64,000 nt of DNA from Echria macrotheca (taxonomy: Eukaryota; Ascomycota; Sordariomycetes; Sordariales; Schizotheciaceae): positions 620,001 to 684,000 of the forward strand of contig MU839842.1 of NCBI GenBank assembly GCA_030411725.1, in the 5' to 3' direction. Position numbers and translations under genes: made by a program. Within the stretch, counting starts at the first letter, position 1. The number at the start of each line of letters is the position of its first letter. A model generated the notes under the pieces. The model searched no databases, had not been told where the DNA came from, and saw nothing but the letters and a program-made list of their open reading frames with translations. Positions 20,580-30,357 of the stretch are shown one piece after another.

Positions 20580-22939
20580 ATGGAAGGCGTCGTTAGCAGT
20601 CCGTCGCCCCCCGCCGCTGGGAGGAATCCTCGCCGCGGGCGGCGCGAGAAACCATGGCCCCGAGCCAAGCAGCGCAAGCTGCTGCGGCTTTATCTCTGCA
20701 CGCAGAGTGAGCGCTTGCCGCTGAAACGCATTCTCGAGCGTCTCAAAGATGGCGCTTTCGATCCGAGGTAGGTTTTGTTCGGCCGACGTGGCTTCTCGAT
20801 TGTCGATGGCTAACACGGTGACCCGCTACCAGGCAGCGCAACACCCACAAACATCTTCGTAGTCTTCTCCCGGACCGTCGCATCGATGACTGGCGGCCGC
20901 GCGATTTGACGACCATGTCGGTCCGGGTGCAGTTTTTGAGGTCGATCCGGAATGAACGTCGGGATAGGAACTTGAGGATCCGGATGCACGCCCACCCGAT
21001 GGACCGCCAGCACCGTCGCCAACAGGAACTCTTCCCGGCCGGCCTCCTCACGGATGTCAGCATGAACCCGCTTTACCCGTCGGCTCGCCCTACTAACCTC
21101 ACCGGCCAACTCCCCATTCCAACTTCGGCCCAGACCGATTCATCCGAGTCCAACACGCCCCCGGCGGCGAGCGCGGGATCAAGCGCAACGCCGGAGAGTT
21201 CGCCCAGGGACAAGTCACCATCGAGGTCAATCAAGTCCTCGTCGTCGTCGATCAAGTCGGCCTTCAAGCGTAGGTCATGGGCGTCGGTTATTACGAGCAT
21301 CTCGGCGGGCATCTCCAGTCTCGCACGATCGTCCTCGTCCGCCTCATCAAAGGGCCTGTCTAACCTGAACGATGGTGGCGCCAACATGGCGCTGAGCAAG
21401 CTGAGTCGTGAGGATTTCCTGGCGCTTCTGGAGGAAAAGCCGAAGAAGCCGGTCAAGATGCCGCAGCCTCTCTTCCGCAAATACTCGACATATGTCCCGA
21501 CGGCCCAAGAACTAAACATGGCCGTCCTCACCTTGTGCTGCTCCGCCTTTGTGGGGACCAACAAGCTGTGTGTCCATGAACGATTATCACGAGCGATCAA
21601 TGCCCAACGATCCGAGGGTGCCGACTTTAGGGATTTCTGGGTTACCGAAGCCGAGGTGAACGCTGTCGACAAATTCGGCAACACGCTCCTTCATGTTGCT
21701 GCGCGGTGGGGAGCTCGGGTGTCGCTCCTCTTGCTGATCCTCAGGCACACGTATGATGTCCAGCATGTCAACCAGCGCGGCGAGACGTTTCTCCACGTCT
21801 ATGATCCTCCGTCCCATCCCCGGCTCCGGCCGGCATCCTTCCTCAATCTCGTCCGGTGCTTGCGGGCAAGAGGCTTCGACTTCTGCCAGCGCGACGCCGA
21901 GAAGCAGGTTTGCCTTCATCGCCTTGTCGCCAAGAAGGAGTTCCCTGTCGAAGCGCTCCATTGCGTGTTCAGGGAGGTCGGCAACGGAACGGCAAGATTC
22001 CTGGTGGCCAACAAGGCCGCGGATGGTGATCGGCTCTACCACCGGGTCTGCAAAAACCTGGATCAGTTCTCGAACAAGCTGCACCGCATCTTTGGAGACG
22101 AGAACGAGTTCATCCGGCGCTATCTCCCCGAGTTTACCGAGTCGGCCAACGCTTCCAAGGCCTCGTCAACGAGGGATACGTCGACGCCCGACTCGGGCCG
22201 CGTCTCGTGGATGCACGGGTGCCCGCACTGCGAGAGCCACCATTACGACAGGCCAGATGACGCGAGCTCCAAGCTCGACAAGGACCACGACAGCAGCGCG
22301 CTGCTTGTGAAGCGAACGCCGCTGATGGATATGCTGCACAAGATCGGATCGGGCCGGGATAGTTCGGACAAGGATATGGAGAGCAGGATCGAGAAGCTGC
22401 TGATCGCCGGGGCCAAGGGTGCGAACCAGGCACGCGATGCCGACCTCAACGCCCGTGATACCGAAGGCAACACGGCGTTGCACTATGCGGCCGAGTTTGG
22501 TCTGGTGCCGGCGGTCAAGTTCCTCTGCGGGCACAAGGCGCCCATCAATGTTTTCAACAACTGCGGCAACACGCCATTACAGCTCGTCAAGTACGCCATC
22601 CAGCGTACCGACGTCCGCTCTGATATCCACATGGAGGCACGGTACCTGCGATGTGCCGTTATTCTTCTTGAGAAGGGTGCCTTTGATCAGAGCAAGTTCG
22701 TCAGCGAGCGGTCCATGATCTTTCCTTATGATGTCTTTGATGGAACGGAACGATTTATCGGGAATCTCGTCAAGCAGGGCGTGGCGAACCAATGCAAGGG
22801 GTTGCACCTGCTGGGCTCATCCATGAGCCACCACCACCACCTCCCGGCTATATGTCAACACGACGACGGCCGCGAGCACGAACAAAAGCCGCCAGAGGAC
22901 CGCATGTCGCTCGAGTTCCAGACATCGGCGCTTTTCTAG
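20580..22939 (+). CDS. Ankyrin-repeat protein with possible Clr5-like N-terminus
   Basis: Two exons, 20580-20767 and 20833-22939, joined over a 65-nt intron (GTAGGT...CCAG), give 764 residues. Residues about 20-90 are basic and contain WPRAKQRKLLRLYLC followed by LPLKRILERLKDGAFDPRQR, a spacing that recalls the fungal Clr5 domain; this is tentative. A long Ser-rich linker follows (about 110-190). Two clear ankyrin-type motifs are seen, GNTLLHVAARWG near residue 345 and GNTALHYAAEFG near residue 608, each followed by a helix and a second, weaker repeat (VNQRGETFLHVYDP; NNCGNTPLQLVKYA). Between them lies a region with several Cys/His residues (HGCPHCESHHYD, about residue 525). Ankyrin proteins of this kind usually act as intracellular scaffolds; partners and function are unknown. 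Confidence 0.82.
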
Positions 22940-23438
22940 TACCGAAGCGTCGAGTCGGGGACCGCGGGCGGCCTTGTCGGGCCGTGGCCTTTCCTTGAGT
23001 GGGATCTGATTTTTGCATGTTATTCTTGTACAGTAAAAAATCTGGCGAGCGGGGGGGTGGTCTGCTTTACTTTGTCATTTAACGTATGCGAGCAAGGCGT
23101 CGTGATTTTAAAGGGGTGGGAGGGAGGGGAAGGAGAGGGGGAAGGGAAAGGCGTGTGGCCTGGACGGGTGGCATGTCTAAGATACCAAACGCAGTAATCA
23201 AGACTTTTATGTCAAGACTTTTGTCGAGCTCGATGTTGACGAAGGGAGGGAAGGAGTTGTGAGAAAAGTTTTAAGATGTGTGGTGTTGTGTGTCACGGCG
23301 ACGTCATCTGTCAGCCTGCTTGCATGTGGCACAACGTCTGGTGCTGGTGCTGACTCAAGAAGGCAATTGCAGCTTCTTTTCACAGACGGGATGATGTGTG
23401 TAACTGTCCGGACGGGTTTAGCTTGCATAGCAGGCTCA

Positions 23439-23580
23439 CTTGAAGTACTATAGTATCAAGGGGCCATGCAAGGCGGCAGTCTCCTGTGTACGTGTACGAC
23501 GAGGGGGAGAGAGGGGGGCGAAAAGATGAGACGAAGTCCTGTCAGGCTGTCCGGCTGTCAGGCTGATGTCTTGCTTGGTC
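23439..23580 (+). repeat. Local duplication, block A copy 1
   Basis: Shares with 24008-24140 an ordered set of matches: TTGAAGTA, ATCAAGG, CATGCA, a long shared CCTGTGTACGTGTACGACGA core, GCGAAAAGATGAGA and AGTCCTGT(C/T)AGGCTG. A third partial copy of its end (GTCCTGTCAGG ... GTCTTGCTTGGTCC) is at 23651-23680. Confidence 0.8.
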
Positions 23581-23681
23581 CAGACATCCTGTGTACGGGT
23601 GGGTATGAAGAGGGGAGAGGGGATGAGGGGATGAGGGGATGAGAGGATGAGTCCTGTCAGGTTGGTGTCTTGCTTGGTCCC

Positions 23682-23770
23682 GATATCGTGGATTGTGTGT
23701 TGAGACGGCGATTAGTTATGCTTTACTGGGTATCGACTTGGATTGGATTGGGTTGGGACGCGGAACAGAA
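23682..23770 (+). repeat. Local duplication, block B copy 1
   Basis: Matches 23805-23902 and 24148-24243 through ATATCGTGG, TTGTGTGTTGAGA, GGGTATCGACTTG and GGATTGGGTTGGGA. The match is imperfect and gapped, so the duplication is old or has been mutated. Confidence 0.7.
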
Positions 23771-23804
23771 GGAGCCATATCAGACTGAGGTCTAGGTTTG
23801 GACT

Positions 23805-23902
23805 TAATATCGTGGGGGTTGTATATTGATATCAGGAGCGACTTAGATATCCTACTCTAAGTGAAGGGTATCGACTTGTTTTTGGATTGGGTTGGGAATG
23901 GG
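23805..23902 (+). repeat. Local duplication, block B copy 2
   Basis: Second copy of block B, with GGGGGTTGTATATTGA (shared with copy 3) and GGGTATCGACTTG plus GGATTGGGTTGGGA (shared with copy 1). Confidence 0.7.
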
Positions 23903-24007
23903 AAGGAAACGAGATGTGCTGTGCTGATTTGGGGATGGAAGTAGTTTGATAGCTGCGGAAGAGAACGGGGCTTTTTGGGGTATAAGGGAGGGAGGGAGGA
24001 CAGGCTT

Positions 24008-24140
24008 AGTTGAAGTATCAAGGTCATGCACATGACATGCATGGTGCCTATCCTGTGTACGTGTACGACGAGGGGGCGAAAAGATGAGAGACCATGAGTC
24101 GAGTCCTGTTAGGCTGTGTCTGGCTGATGATGTCTAGCTT
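24008..24140 (+). repeat. Local duplication, block A copy 2
   Basis: Second copy of block A, directly followed by block B copy 3, so the A-then-B order of the first half is repeated. Confidence 0.8.
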
Positions 24141-24147
24141 GTCTTTC

Positions 24148-24243
24148 CAATATCGGGGGTTGTATATTGAGACTGGTAGCAACTTGGGGTATCCTTAGGT
24201 ACTCTGCCGGGCATCGATTAGTTTGCAAAGATCCGGGTGGGAC
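24148..24243 (+). repeat. Local duplication, block B copy 3
   Basis: Third copy of block B, sharing GGGGGTTGTATATTGA and a GGGCATCGA variant of GGGTATCGA. Confidence 0.65.
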
Positions 24244-24535
24244 AGATGGGATTGAGATCTGTTGATGTGGGGAGTGCATGTAGTCGAAGGGGGGGTTGTG
24301 ATATGAGGAGTGGAGGGAAGAGGGAGGGAGGAGCAGTGGTTCAAGTTGGAGCTGGGTAAGGTACCTTATGTAAAGTCAGGGAAGAGAAGGTAAAGGACTT
24401 TAGTGGGTGATGGTAATGATGTTGGAGGAAATGGGACAGAAGGGGGGGTGTGGGGGGTTATTGTGGTTTTTCGTGCTGGGAGACTGATGATGTGTGTGAT
24501 ATGTTGGTGGTGTTGTGACTTGTTGGTGATGGGGC

Positions 24536-24589
24536 TTGGATGGGTAAGTTTGGATGGGTAAGTTTGGATGGGTAAGCTTGGATGGGTAG
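24536..24589 (+). repeat. 14-bp tandem repeat, about 3.9 copies
   Basis: Near-perfect tandem copies of TTGGATGGGTAAGT; the third ends in GC rather than GT and the last is truncated. On the minus strand it makes a short artefactual SKLTHPNLPIQ-like frame, which I do not count as a gene. Confidence 0.93.
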
Positions 24590-25627
24590 ATGGCGAGTCT
24601 CCGATTGTGGTTTTTGGCGGGTATTGGGAGGTTTGGATAGTAGCTTTGTTGAGGGTTGGGCTATGGGCTGATGGGGAGAGTCCTGGACTCCTGGGCTGGC
24701 TGGACTTTCTTTGTTGGTTGGGTGGTCAGTCCAGTGCTGGGGGTTTGTGGCTTTGACAGGTACAATACATGTGTTCAACATGTCTTGAGGTTTGTACTGC
24801 TACGTACTGCGACTGGTACCGTAATTGAGGGAATCAAGAAGAGGGGTCGATTGGCAAATTGCGAGTTTCTGTGCAGTGAGGTGAACCTTGATGGGGCTCT
24901 GTGTCTAATTCCGATGTTGGGATGCTGGTGTTGGAGTTCATGCTGAGTCCCAACACCGGGTTATAGCTTTCGACCTTTATATGGATTATTATTTGTGAAA
25001 CCTAATGACGGAACGGAGAGAGATATGGACGTGTCCAAGCCGAGGTAAGGGGGATTCTTCTGCCTTGGATTTACGGAGTGCTATGTTTCTTGAGCCCGCA
25101 CTGGTTTGTTGATTCGAGTTTTGTAGGTGGGTTTGTATTTGTTATGATCGGGGAGATGTGTGGGAATGCAAAGTGTATATGTTTGAGGCTATCTATGTCT
25201 AGGTGATTTCTACCGGACTCTTGGACGTATAAATCTTTTAGTTCCCCGGGCCTGAATCTTCCCTCTCATACCGAGCAACCGGATGTTGGAATAGCACCAA
25301 CAAATGAGATACAGGGTTATTGATCAATACAGTGGCTTGACTCGTCATAAATATTTCTCCAAATTTATATTTTCAACGACAGATCAATACAACAGGCGAG
25401 GCTTAGTGGACGACGTATCCCCTGCCTTCTGGACTCCAAAGGATTTTTTGGGGTTTCGGTGAGTGTTGAGCATGCGAACTTCACTGGACTGGGGACCATA
25501 ATGTCACTCGGATCCCCAATGCGATACTGTACTTAGTCTAAAAATCACCACGGAGAAACCGCCAGTCATCATTCTACTCGGCTCATGATCATACATACAA
25601 CCATGTTATCAGTCCAAGTGTGATTGA

Positions 25628-25695
25628 GGGCGCCCAGTTCAAGTGCTCGGTGTATTCCTCAGGAAAAGCCCTGGATTCGATTCCCAGTCTGCCCA
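25628..25695 (+). tRNA. tRNA-like sequence, probably a decayed tRNA
   Basis: The 3' half has a clear T-arm: a 5-bp stem around TTCGATT (CTGGA/CCCAG, one mismatch), followed by TCTGCCCA. The 5' GGGC can pair with the terminal GCCC, but the rest of the acceptor stem, the D-arm and the anticodon loop do not fold normally; the middle has a TTCC-TCA-GGAA hairpin with too small a loop. At 68 nt it is short. It shares its 3' 26 nt almost exactly with the unit at 25782-25914, so both come from one ancestor. Probably a pseudo-tRNA. Confidence 0.4.
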
Positions 25696-25781
25696 AACTC
25701 CCTTGAATTTTTGTTTTGGTGTTACCAAGTGCTGGGGGTATATGGATTCAAACCACACTACTATATACTAACAAAACAGAA

Positions 25782-25914
25782 GGGCGGGTAGCGTAGTGGT
25801 CAGCGCATTCCCTGAGCGTGCTCTCTTCCCTAATAAGCGGATTTTAGCGTTGTTTTCTATATTTACATACCAAGCGTTCATTGAAAGACCTGGGTTCGAT
25901 TCCCAGCCCGCCCA
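25782..25914 (+). tRNA. tRNA-like gene with 60-nt insertion at the anticodon arm
   Basis: The ends form a perfect 7-bp acceptor stem (GGGCGGG with CCCGCCC, then A) and a perfect T-arm (CTGGG-TTCGATT-CCCAG). The D-arm GCGT...GCGC pairs. An A box (TAGCGTAGTGG, 25789-25799) and a B box (GGTTCGATTCC, 25893-25903) match RNA polymerase III promoter consensus, and a T16 run follows at 25942. Aligned on a standard tRNA, the anticodon loop would be TGAGCGT with an AGC (Ala) or shifted GAG (Leu) reading, but the 3' anticodon stem does not pair with the TTCCC 5' stem and the unit is about 60 nt too long. It is an intron-bearing tRNA of unusual form, a disrupted tRNA, or a tRNA-derived element. Confidence 0.5.
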
Positions 25915-25941
25915 GGTTCTCCATCCTTATGGCTGGAACAC

Positions 25942-25957
25942 TTTTTTTTTTTTTTTT
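25942..25957 (+). terminator. T16 run, likely RNA polymerase III terminator
   Basis: Sixteen consecutive T on the plus strand, 27 bases after the tRNA-like unit. Runs of T end polymerase III transcription, and the A and B boxes upstream make this reading natural. It could also be a chance homopolymer. Confidence 0.5.
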
Positions 25958-26418
25958 AATATTTTTTTTATGCACGTTACATAGGACATAAATTGCTAGT
26001 CATGGGATGATCGAGTGACGAAACAGCATGCAGCAAGCAGCATGTACACATCTCCATCATCAGATACCTACACTTCTTGAATGTTGGCCACGAAGCATCG
26101 AGAATACCCAGTTTCACTTTGACACAGGGATAGACACAGACTGGCAAACAAATTACAAACAGTACATGTACATCCTTCTATTACCGTCCGGATAGCCCAA
26201 ACGCTCTCAGATCTTCTCAGCTCTCGATATTTCTCTGAGACGGGGGTGTCCAAGTCCGACCCCAAGTTACCATACAATCCTCCACTCCATCAGTGCATGA
26301 CAATCCACACTGGGCCTCACCACCACCGCCGCCCCCCATGTATTTTCAAAAGACGATATCGCCCATCCCAGCTCATCCCAGCTTCCAGCAAGTCATGCCA
26401 CCGATCGACCGCCTAGAC
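25958..26418. other. 3' flank of the Kre9-like gene
   Basis: Gene-free stretch between the tRNA-like unit and the stop of the minus-strand Kre9-like gene; probably its 3' UTR and terminator. No other structure is seen. Confidence 0.6.
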
Positions 26419-27135
26419 TTAAGCAACAACAGCAACCACCCCAGCAACAAGAGCCAGCAGCCCGCCCGCCTGAAGCACAGCCTTGTTAGCCCCCGCCGTC
26501 GCCTCCGACGAAGCCGAAGCCGAAGCCGACCCCGCCGCGGTAGTGGTAGTCCCCGAAGCAGTTCCCGAAGCAGAAACCTCGCCGGTAGCCGCCGCAGAGG
26601 ATCCACTCACAGTAACAGCACGAAGCGTCGTGCTCGCACCCGTCGCCGCGGTCGCGGTCCCAGTTCCCGTCGCAGTCCCGGTAGCCGTCGCAGTTACACT
26701 ACCCGTACCCGTAGCCGTAGCAGTCTTCGTCCCAGTAGTCTCAGACTTGTTATCACCGGAGGAGGGAACAACCTCAAACATCTCACTCTGCGCCAAAATC
26801 CCCCCGGCATTCCCCTTCTCCACACTAACAAAGTTGAATTGATATCCCTCAGCGGTCTTGGCGTCCTCCGGCAGCGTGACTGTGATTTTTTGTGCGGACA
26901 AATCGACGTCGTCGGCGAGAGGGACGGACAGCGGACCGGTGCCGCTTCCTGAGGCCATGTTGACCAGCACGAGCTTGGCGCGGCTGGGGTCGGAGGATAC
27001 CGTGGTCCAGGTTATTGTGACGGATTCGGAGGAGGGGAGCTCGGCGTTTTTGGTGGGGGAGGTGATTTGGATTGCGGCGGTTAGGAGGGAGAAGGTCGTG
27101 GCTGTTAGCCAGATTGATGGGAGTGTTGAGCGCAT
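26419..27135 (-). CDS. Kre9/KNH-type Ser/Thr-rich GPI-anchored cell-wall protein
   Basis: A single 238-residue frame. Residues 1-20 are a signal peptide. Residues about 22-125 match the Kre9/Knh1 N-terminal domain seen in fungal Ser/Thr-rich GPI proteins: it starts with IQITSPTKNAELPSSESVTI, then TWTTVSSDPSRAKLVLVN and the later YQFNFVSVEKGNAGGILAQS. Residues about 126-215 are low-complexity Thr/Ala/Gly/Ser, a likely heavily O-mannosylated stalk, and the C-terminal 20 residues are hydrophobic with a small-residue cleavage zone, as for GPI attachment. It is expected at the plasma membrane or cell wall. The family is linked to beta-1,6-glucan and wall assembly in yeast, but most filamentous fungal members are uncharacterised. 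The minus-strand leader (27136-27345) is C/T-rich. Confidence 0.88.
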   Translation of the reverse strand: MRSTLPSIWLTATTFSLLTAAIQITSPTKNAELPSSESVTITWTTVSSDPSRAKLVLVNMASGSGTGPLSVPLADDVDLSAQKITVTLPEDAKTAEGYQFNFVSVEKGNAGGILAQSEMFEVVPSSGDNKSETTGTKTATATGTGSVTATATGTATGTGTATAATGASTTLRAVTVSGSSAAATGEVSASGTASGTTTTAAGSASASASSEATAGANKAVLQAGGLLALVAGVVAVVA

Positions 27136-28896
27136 TTTTCTGGTTTTGGTGTTTTTGGTTGGTTGAGTTGGAAATGAGTGGATGGATGTGTGGTTTTGTG
27201 TGAACGAGTGTTGGTAGGTAGTCGGGGGAAACGAGTGTGGTGTTTTTGATATGGTTGTTCAAAACGAATGTGAATGGTTTGGAAGGAAGGGAAGGGGAAG
27301 AGAAAATAAAAGGAGAAGAGAAGAAGATACGGACAATGCGGAATGGAATGTCTCCTGAGTTTCTCTCTCTCTGTCTTTCCCCGCTGAGTTGCGGATACCA
27401 ACTCAGCTGAGAGATGTGATATCCACAGGCTGCTATGGAACCTAGGCATATCCACCGGACCACTGGCCCAACACGGAGAGGCCGGAAAGAGCCCGTCATG
27501 CGGTTTGTCGAAACTCCACCCCCCTTGCAAGGTTGTGATGTGTTGATGCGAGAAAACAGGAATGTTTGCTTGTGTTCTTCGGGGTGCGTCATGAGAGAGA
27601 TAAAATGTTCGTCCGTCTCTTCCGGCGGTAAGTTCATTGAGCATATCGAAGTAGTGCGTGAATTTGGGGATGCATCATTCGTATTTGACACCTTGAAAAG
27701 CAAATATTTTATTTTGGTAGAGTGATGGGAAGCAAATCTTGGCTGAGAGATGTGCTGTTACGTTGATGGTTCGTTCATTCCCTATTGGTCACCCAACTGT
27801 TACAACCAGAAGCTTGTATTGAGACGAAGAATCCCCTTGGGCCGGACCAGCCAATGGGAAACTATTTACATGTATCAAGCTAGAGAAAAGGAAGGGATAC
27901 GGCCGTACCTGGCCAGACAAAAAGCCTCGGCCGGCAAAGCGACGAAAATGTGCACCCACTCAACCGCCGCGGCCTAGAGTAGTGTAGGCTTGTCCTTGTT
28001 TTGGTCGATTCCAAGCAACAAAAATAGATCTGATCATCGCCACCACGAGTCAGTCCAGACCCGAAATTCCCCCTGTCCGTGTGTGGAAACGCTCAACACG
28101 TCCGTATTTCTCTGTCCGGGATATCCTGGCACCTGGGACCGATACAGTGGAGTCATTCCGGCTTGGACGGGAGTCGGACATGCCCTGTGGAGTCTCAAGA
28201 ACCTGGCAGATAGACGTGCATTTGGTTCACGACAGACAGTTGATGCTGGCGGTAATGGACTGACCTGGGTGGGGTGTGGGTGATGATGTAATGTGAGGTC
28301 TCGCATTGATTCCGAGTCAGAGTCCTGAGATGAATACTAGTTATTTTTAGTGTAGAGAGACCCGACAACGACTCGAGTGCTCATGACATGACTGGGCATG
28401 ATAGATCGGATGATGTTTATTGGTTTCCAGGGGAGATGGGTAATATCAATCAGATCTGCTTATAATCAATCGACAATCCCTTGAGAATGAGCAGATGGGC
28501 ACAACAACGTCTTGTACTCATCTCAACAGTGCTCTTGGGTCTTCGTGTGCCAAGTCCAAGTTCTCTTTGTTCCCGAACATTGACATTGTGTTCTGTAATG
28601 ATTTTCTACAGTCGAGGCACATCGAGTCACGATTTCATAATCTTCTGGGTATGATGTTCATTGAATTCATTCTTCATATCTATTCCGTCCTAACCGAATT
28701 CCTTCTTCCTATGACTGCTGAATAATGCTGATTCGAGACCGTGTGAAACCCGCGCGCGCTATGTGAGAGAAACCAACCCAAAAAAGCAATCTTGCGAGAC
28801 GCAGTCTATACGTCGTCTAGAGTAACCACAACACCTGATTAGGAACGAATTTGCAAGGAGAAAGGGGGGTATATTATCCCATGTCGGTCAGATCAA
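27136..28896. other. Promoter of the Kre9-like gene and 3' flank of the synthase gene
   Basis: Both flanking genes lie on the minus strand. 27136-27350 is purine-rich on the plus strand, hence C/T-rich for the minus-strand leader. The rest shows only short unsupported frames. Confidence 0.55.
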
Positions 28897-30357
28897 TCAA
28901 TGCCCGACAATGTGTAAAGACTCGGCAGCACCGTTCCGTCTCAGCTCCTTGGCCAGCGCGGCAAAGTCGATCGTCTCGAGCGGAGGATAAATCATGGGCC
29001 GAGGGAGGATTTCGTCGTTGGATTCCTGCGGAGACTCGGGGAGGCCGTTGTCGCTAGCGAACTGGCGGTCGTCCCAAATCACAAAGTCCAACATCTCCCG
29101 GCGGAGCGCGTTGATGGACTCCGACAGCTCATCATCCTCGGCATCGGGCGACGAGTACAGCGGGAACAAGTGGTGATAAATGGTGCCGAGGCCCATCTTC
29201 CACATGTTGCGCACGTGGCTGTCCTCCGTCTCGGTGTGCAGATGCGCGTTCAGCGTGCGAATCTGAACGATGCGCACCGGGCTTGTCTCGAGACATCCGC
29301 TAGATGATGATCCGCTGCTGGTGTTGCTGCCCGTGCTGCTTCCGGCATCGCTCATGCAGCCAATGTCGGAGCTGGCGGCACTAGACGTCGGCGTGAGACA
29401 AGGAGACCGCAGTTGGCGCTCGAGGAGGTCGACAAAGTGAAAAGGCTCGATGGCGTATCCGCCGGCCATGCGCAGCTTGAGAGCCAATCCCATCGTCATG
29501 GCGTGCTCACCCGCGTTGGCCGTCGAGACCACTTGATCCGTGTCCGTCTCGTCGTCGGCAGTCGTCGTGCCGTCCGTCTCGGTCCGCTCCCAGAGCAAGG
29601 CGAGTGTCCGGTTCAGCCAGGCGTTGACGACGCGGGAACTCCGACCCTCCGAGACACTAAAGTCGAGACGACCGTTGCGAACCTTGGGCTTGGCTCTCCA
29701 GCGCAGCCTGACCATGATGTGCTGCTGCTCATCCTCCGAAGGCGCAGACTCGTAAAGCGCGAATCCAGAGGCGTAAGCGCGGCAGTACTCGTGAGGCGAG
29801 CCCGGCATCTTACTGTCGGCGTCGATGAATCCCACGTACTGCATGTCGGGACACAGGGCGGCAACCACGGCCATGCCGAGAATCATGCCCTCTCCCTTGC
29901 CGTTGCGGACGGTGCCATCCGGCCCCACCAGATCCGGAAAGCCGGCTTGGCAGAGGGCTGCGGCGGCACCCCGGTCCTTCTGGTGAATCGCGAGACCCTG
30001 ACGACCGGTGTTGCGGCAGAACTGCTGAAGCATCTCGACCTCCTTGGCATATCGGTCGGCCGTGGAATCCCGGGTGCTGTTGGAGACGAGAGCCAAAAAA
30101 CATTGATTGGGAATGCCACGGAGGACACCCTCTATCGTCTCGGGCGGCTCGTTCTTGCAGGGAACCATGATGACCATCTTGCGCTGAATCATGTTAAGAA
30201 CCGAGTAGGACACCCCCACGGTGGTGTGGTCCGACGGGTTATTGGTGGCCTCGCCGGCGTCTAGCTCGACCACATCCGTCTGATGCAGAACGCCTAGCTG
30301 CCCAATGTGGCTGCTGGTTCGGGGGACCGCGAGCCGCATGGTGGGCCGGTCAGTCAA
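28897..30357 (-). CDS. Mannosyl-3-phosphoglycerate synthase (GT55)
   Basis: Intronless 486-residue frame. The family joins mannose from GDP-mannose to 3-phosphoglycerate, giving mannosyl-3-phosphoglycerate, the precursor of the compatible solute mannosylglycerate; it is soluble and cytosolic. Landmarks are VIMVPCKNE (67-70 for CKNE), LVSNSTRDS, AIHQKDRG (125-128), RNGKGEGMILG (152-158), and the metal-binding GFIDADSKMPG with DAD at 179-181, followed by EYCRAYASGF and the AGEHAMTMGLALKLRMAGGYAIEP block with a conserved EH. A low-complexity Ser/Gly insertion at about 330-360 splits the C-terminal half and is probably a surface loop. No phosphatase partner is seen beside it; the HAD protein 11 kb away is a different subfamily. 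A second ATG at residue 7 is also possible. Confidence 0.88.
   Translation of the reverse strand: MTDRPTMRLAVPRTSSHIGQLGVLHQTDVVELDAGEATNNPSDHTTVGVSYSVLNMIQRKMVIMVPCKNEPPETIEGVLRGIPNQCFLALVSNSTRDSTADRYAKEVEMLQQFCRNTGRQGLAIHQKDRGAAAALCQAGFPDLVGPDGTVRNGKGEGMILGMAVVAALCPDMQYVGFIDADSKMPGSPHEYCRAYASGFALYESAPSEDEQQHIMVRLRWRAKPKVRNGRLDFSVSEGRSSRVVNAWLNRTLALLWERTETDGTTTADDETDTDQVVSTANAGEHAMTMGLALKLRMAGGYAIEPFHFVDLLERQLRSPCLTPTSSAASSDIGCMSDAGSSTGSNTSSGSSSSGCLETSPVRIVQIRTLNAHLHTETEDSHVRNMWKMGLGTIYHHLFPLYSSPDAEDDELSESINALRREMLDFVIWDDRQFASDNGLPESPQESNDEILPRPMIYPPLETIDFAALAKELRRNGAAESLHIVGH

Larger units (their letters stand above)
22940..25627. other. Gene-free, GT-skewed region with nested local duplications
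   Basis: No supported gene. From about 23000 to 24770 the plus strand is rich in G and T and poor in C, unlike the neighbouring coding DNA. It holds two copies of a block A, three of a block B, a GGATGAGG-type tandem at about 23619-23652 and a 14-bp tandem. From about 25280 the sequence becomes more A/T-rich up to the tRNA-like units. Confidence 0.6.

Noticed and set aside
24458..24781. 107-codon minus-strand frame with SKLTHPNLPIQ-like repeats
   Set aside because: Produced by the 14-bp tandem repeat and C-rich minus strand rather than by a gene.
22940..25600. CRISPR array
   Set aside because: The repeats are irregular, long and without uniform spacers, and the genome is eukaryotic.
29413..30264. 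283-codon plus-strand frame
   Set aside because: Antisense shadow of the mannosyl-3-phosphoglycerate synthase.
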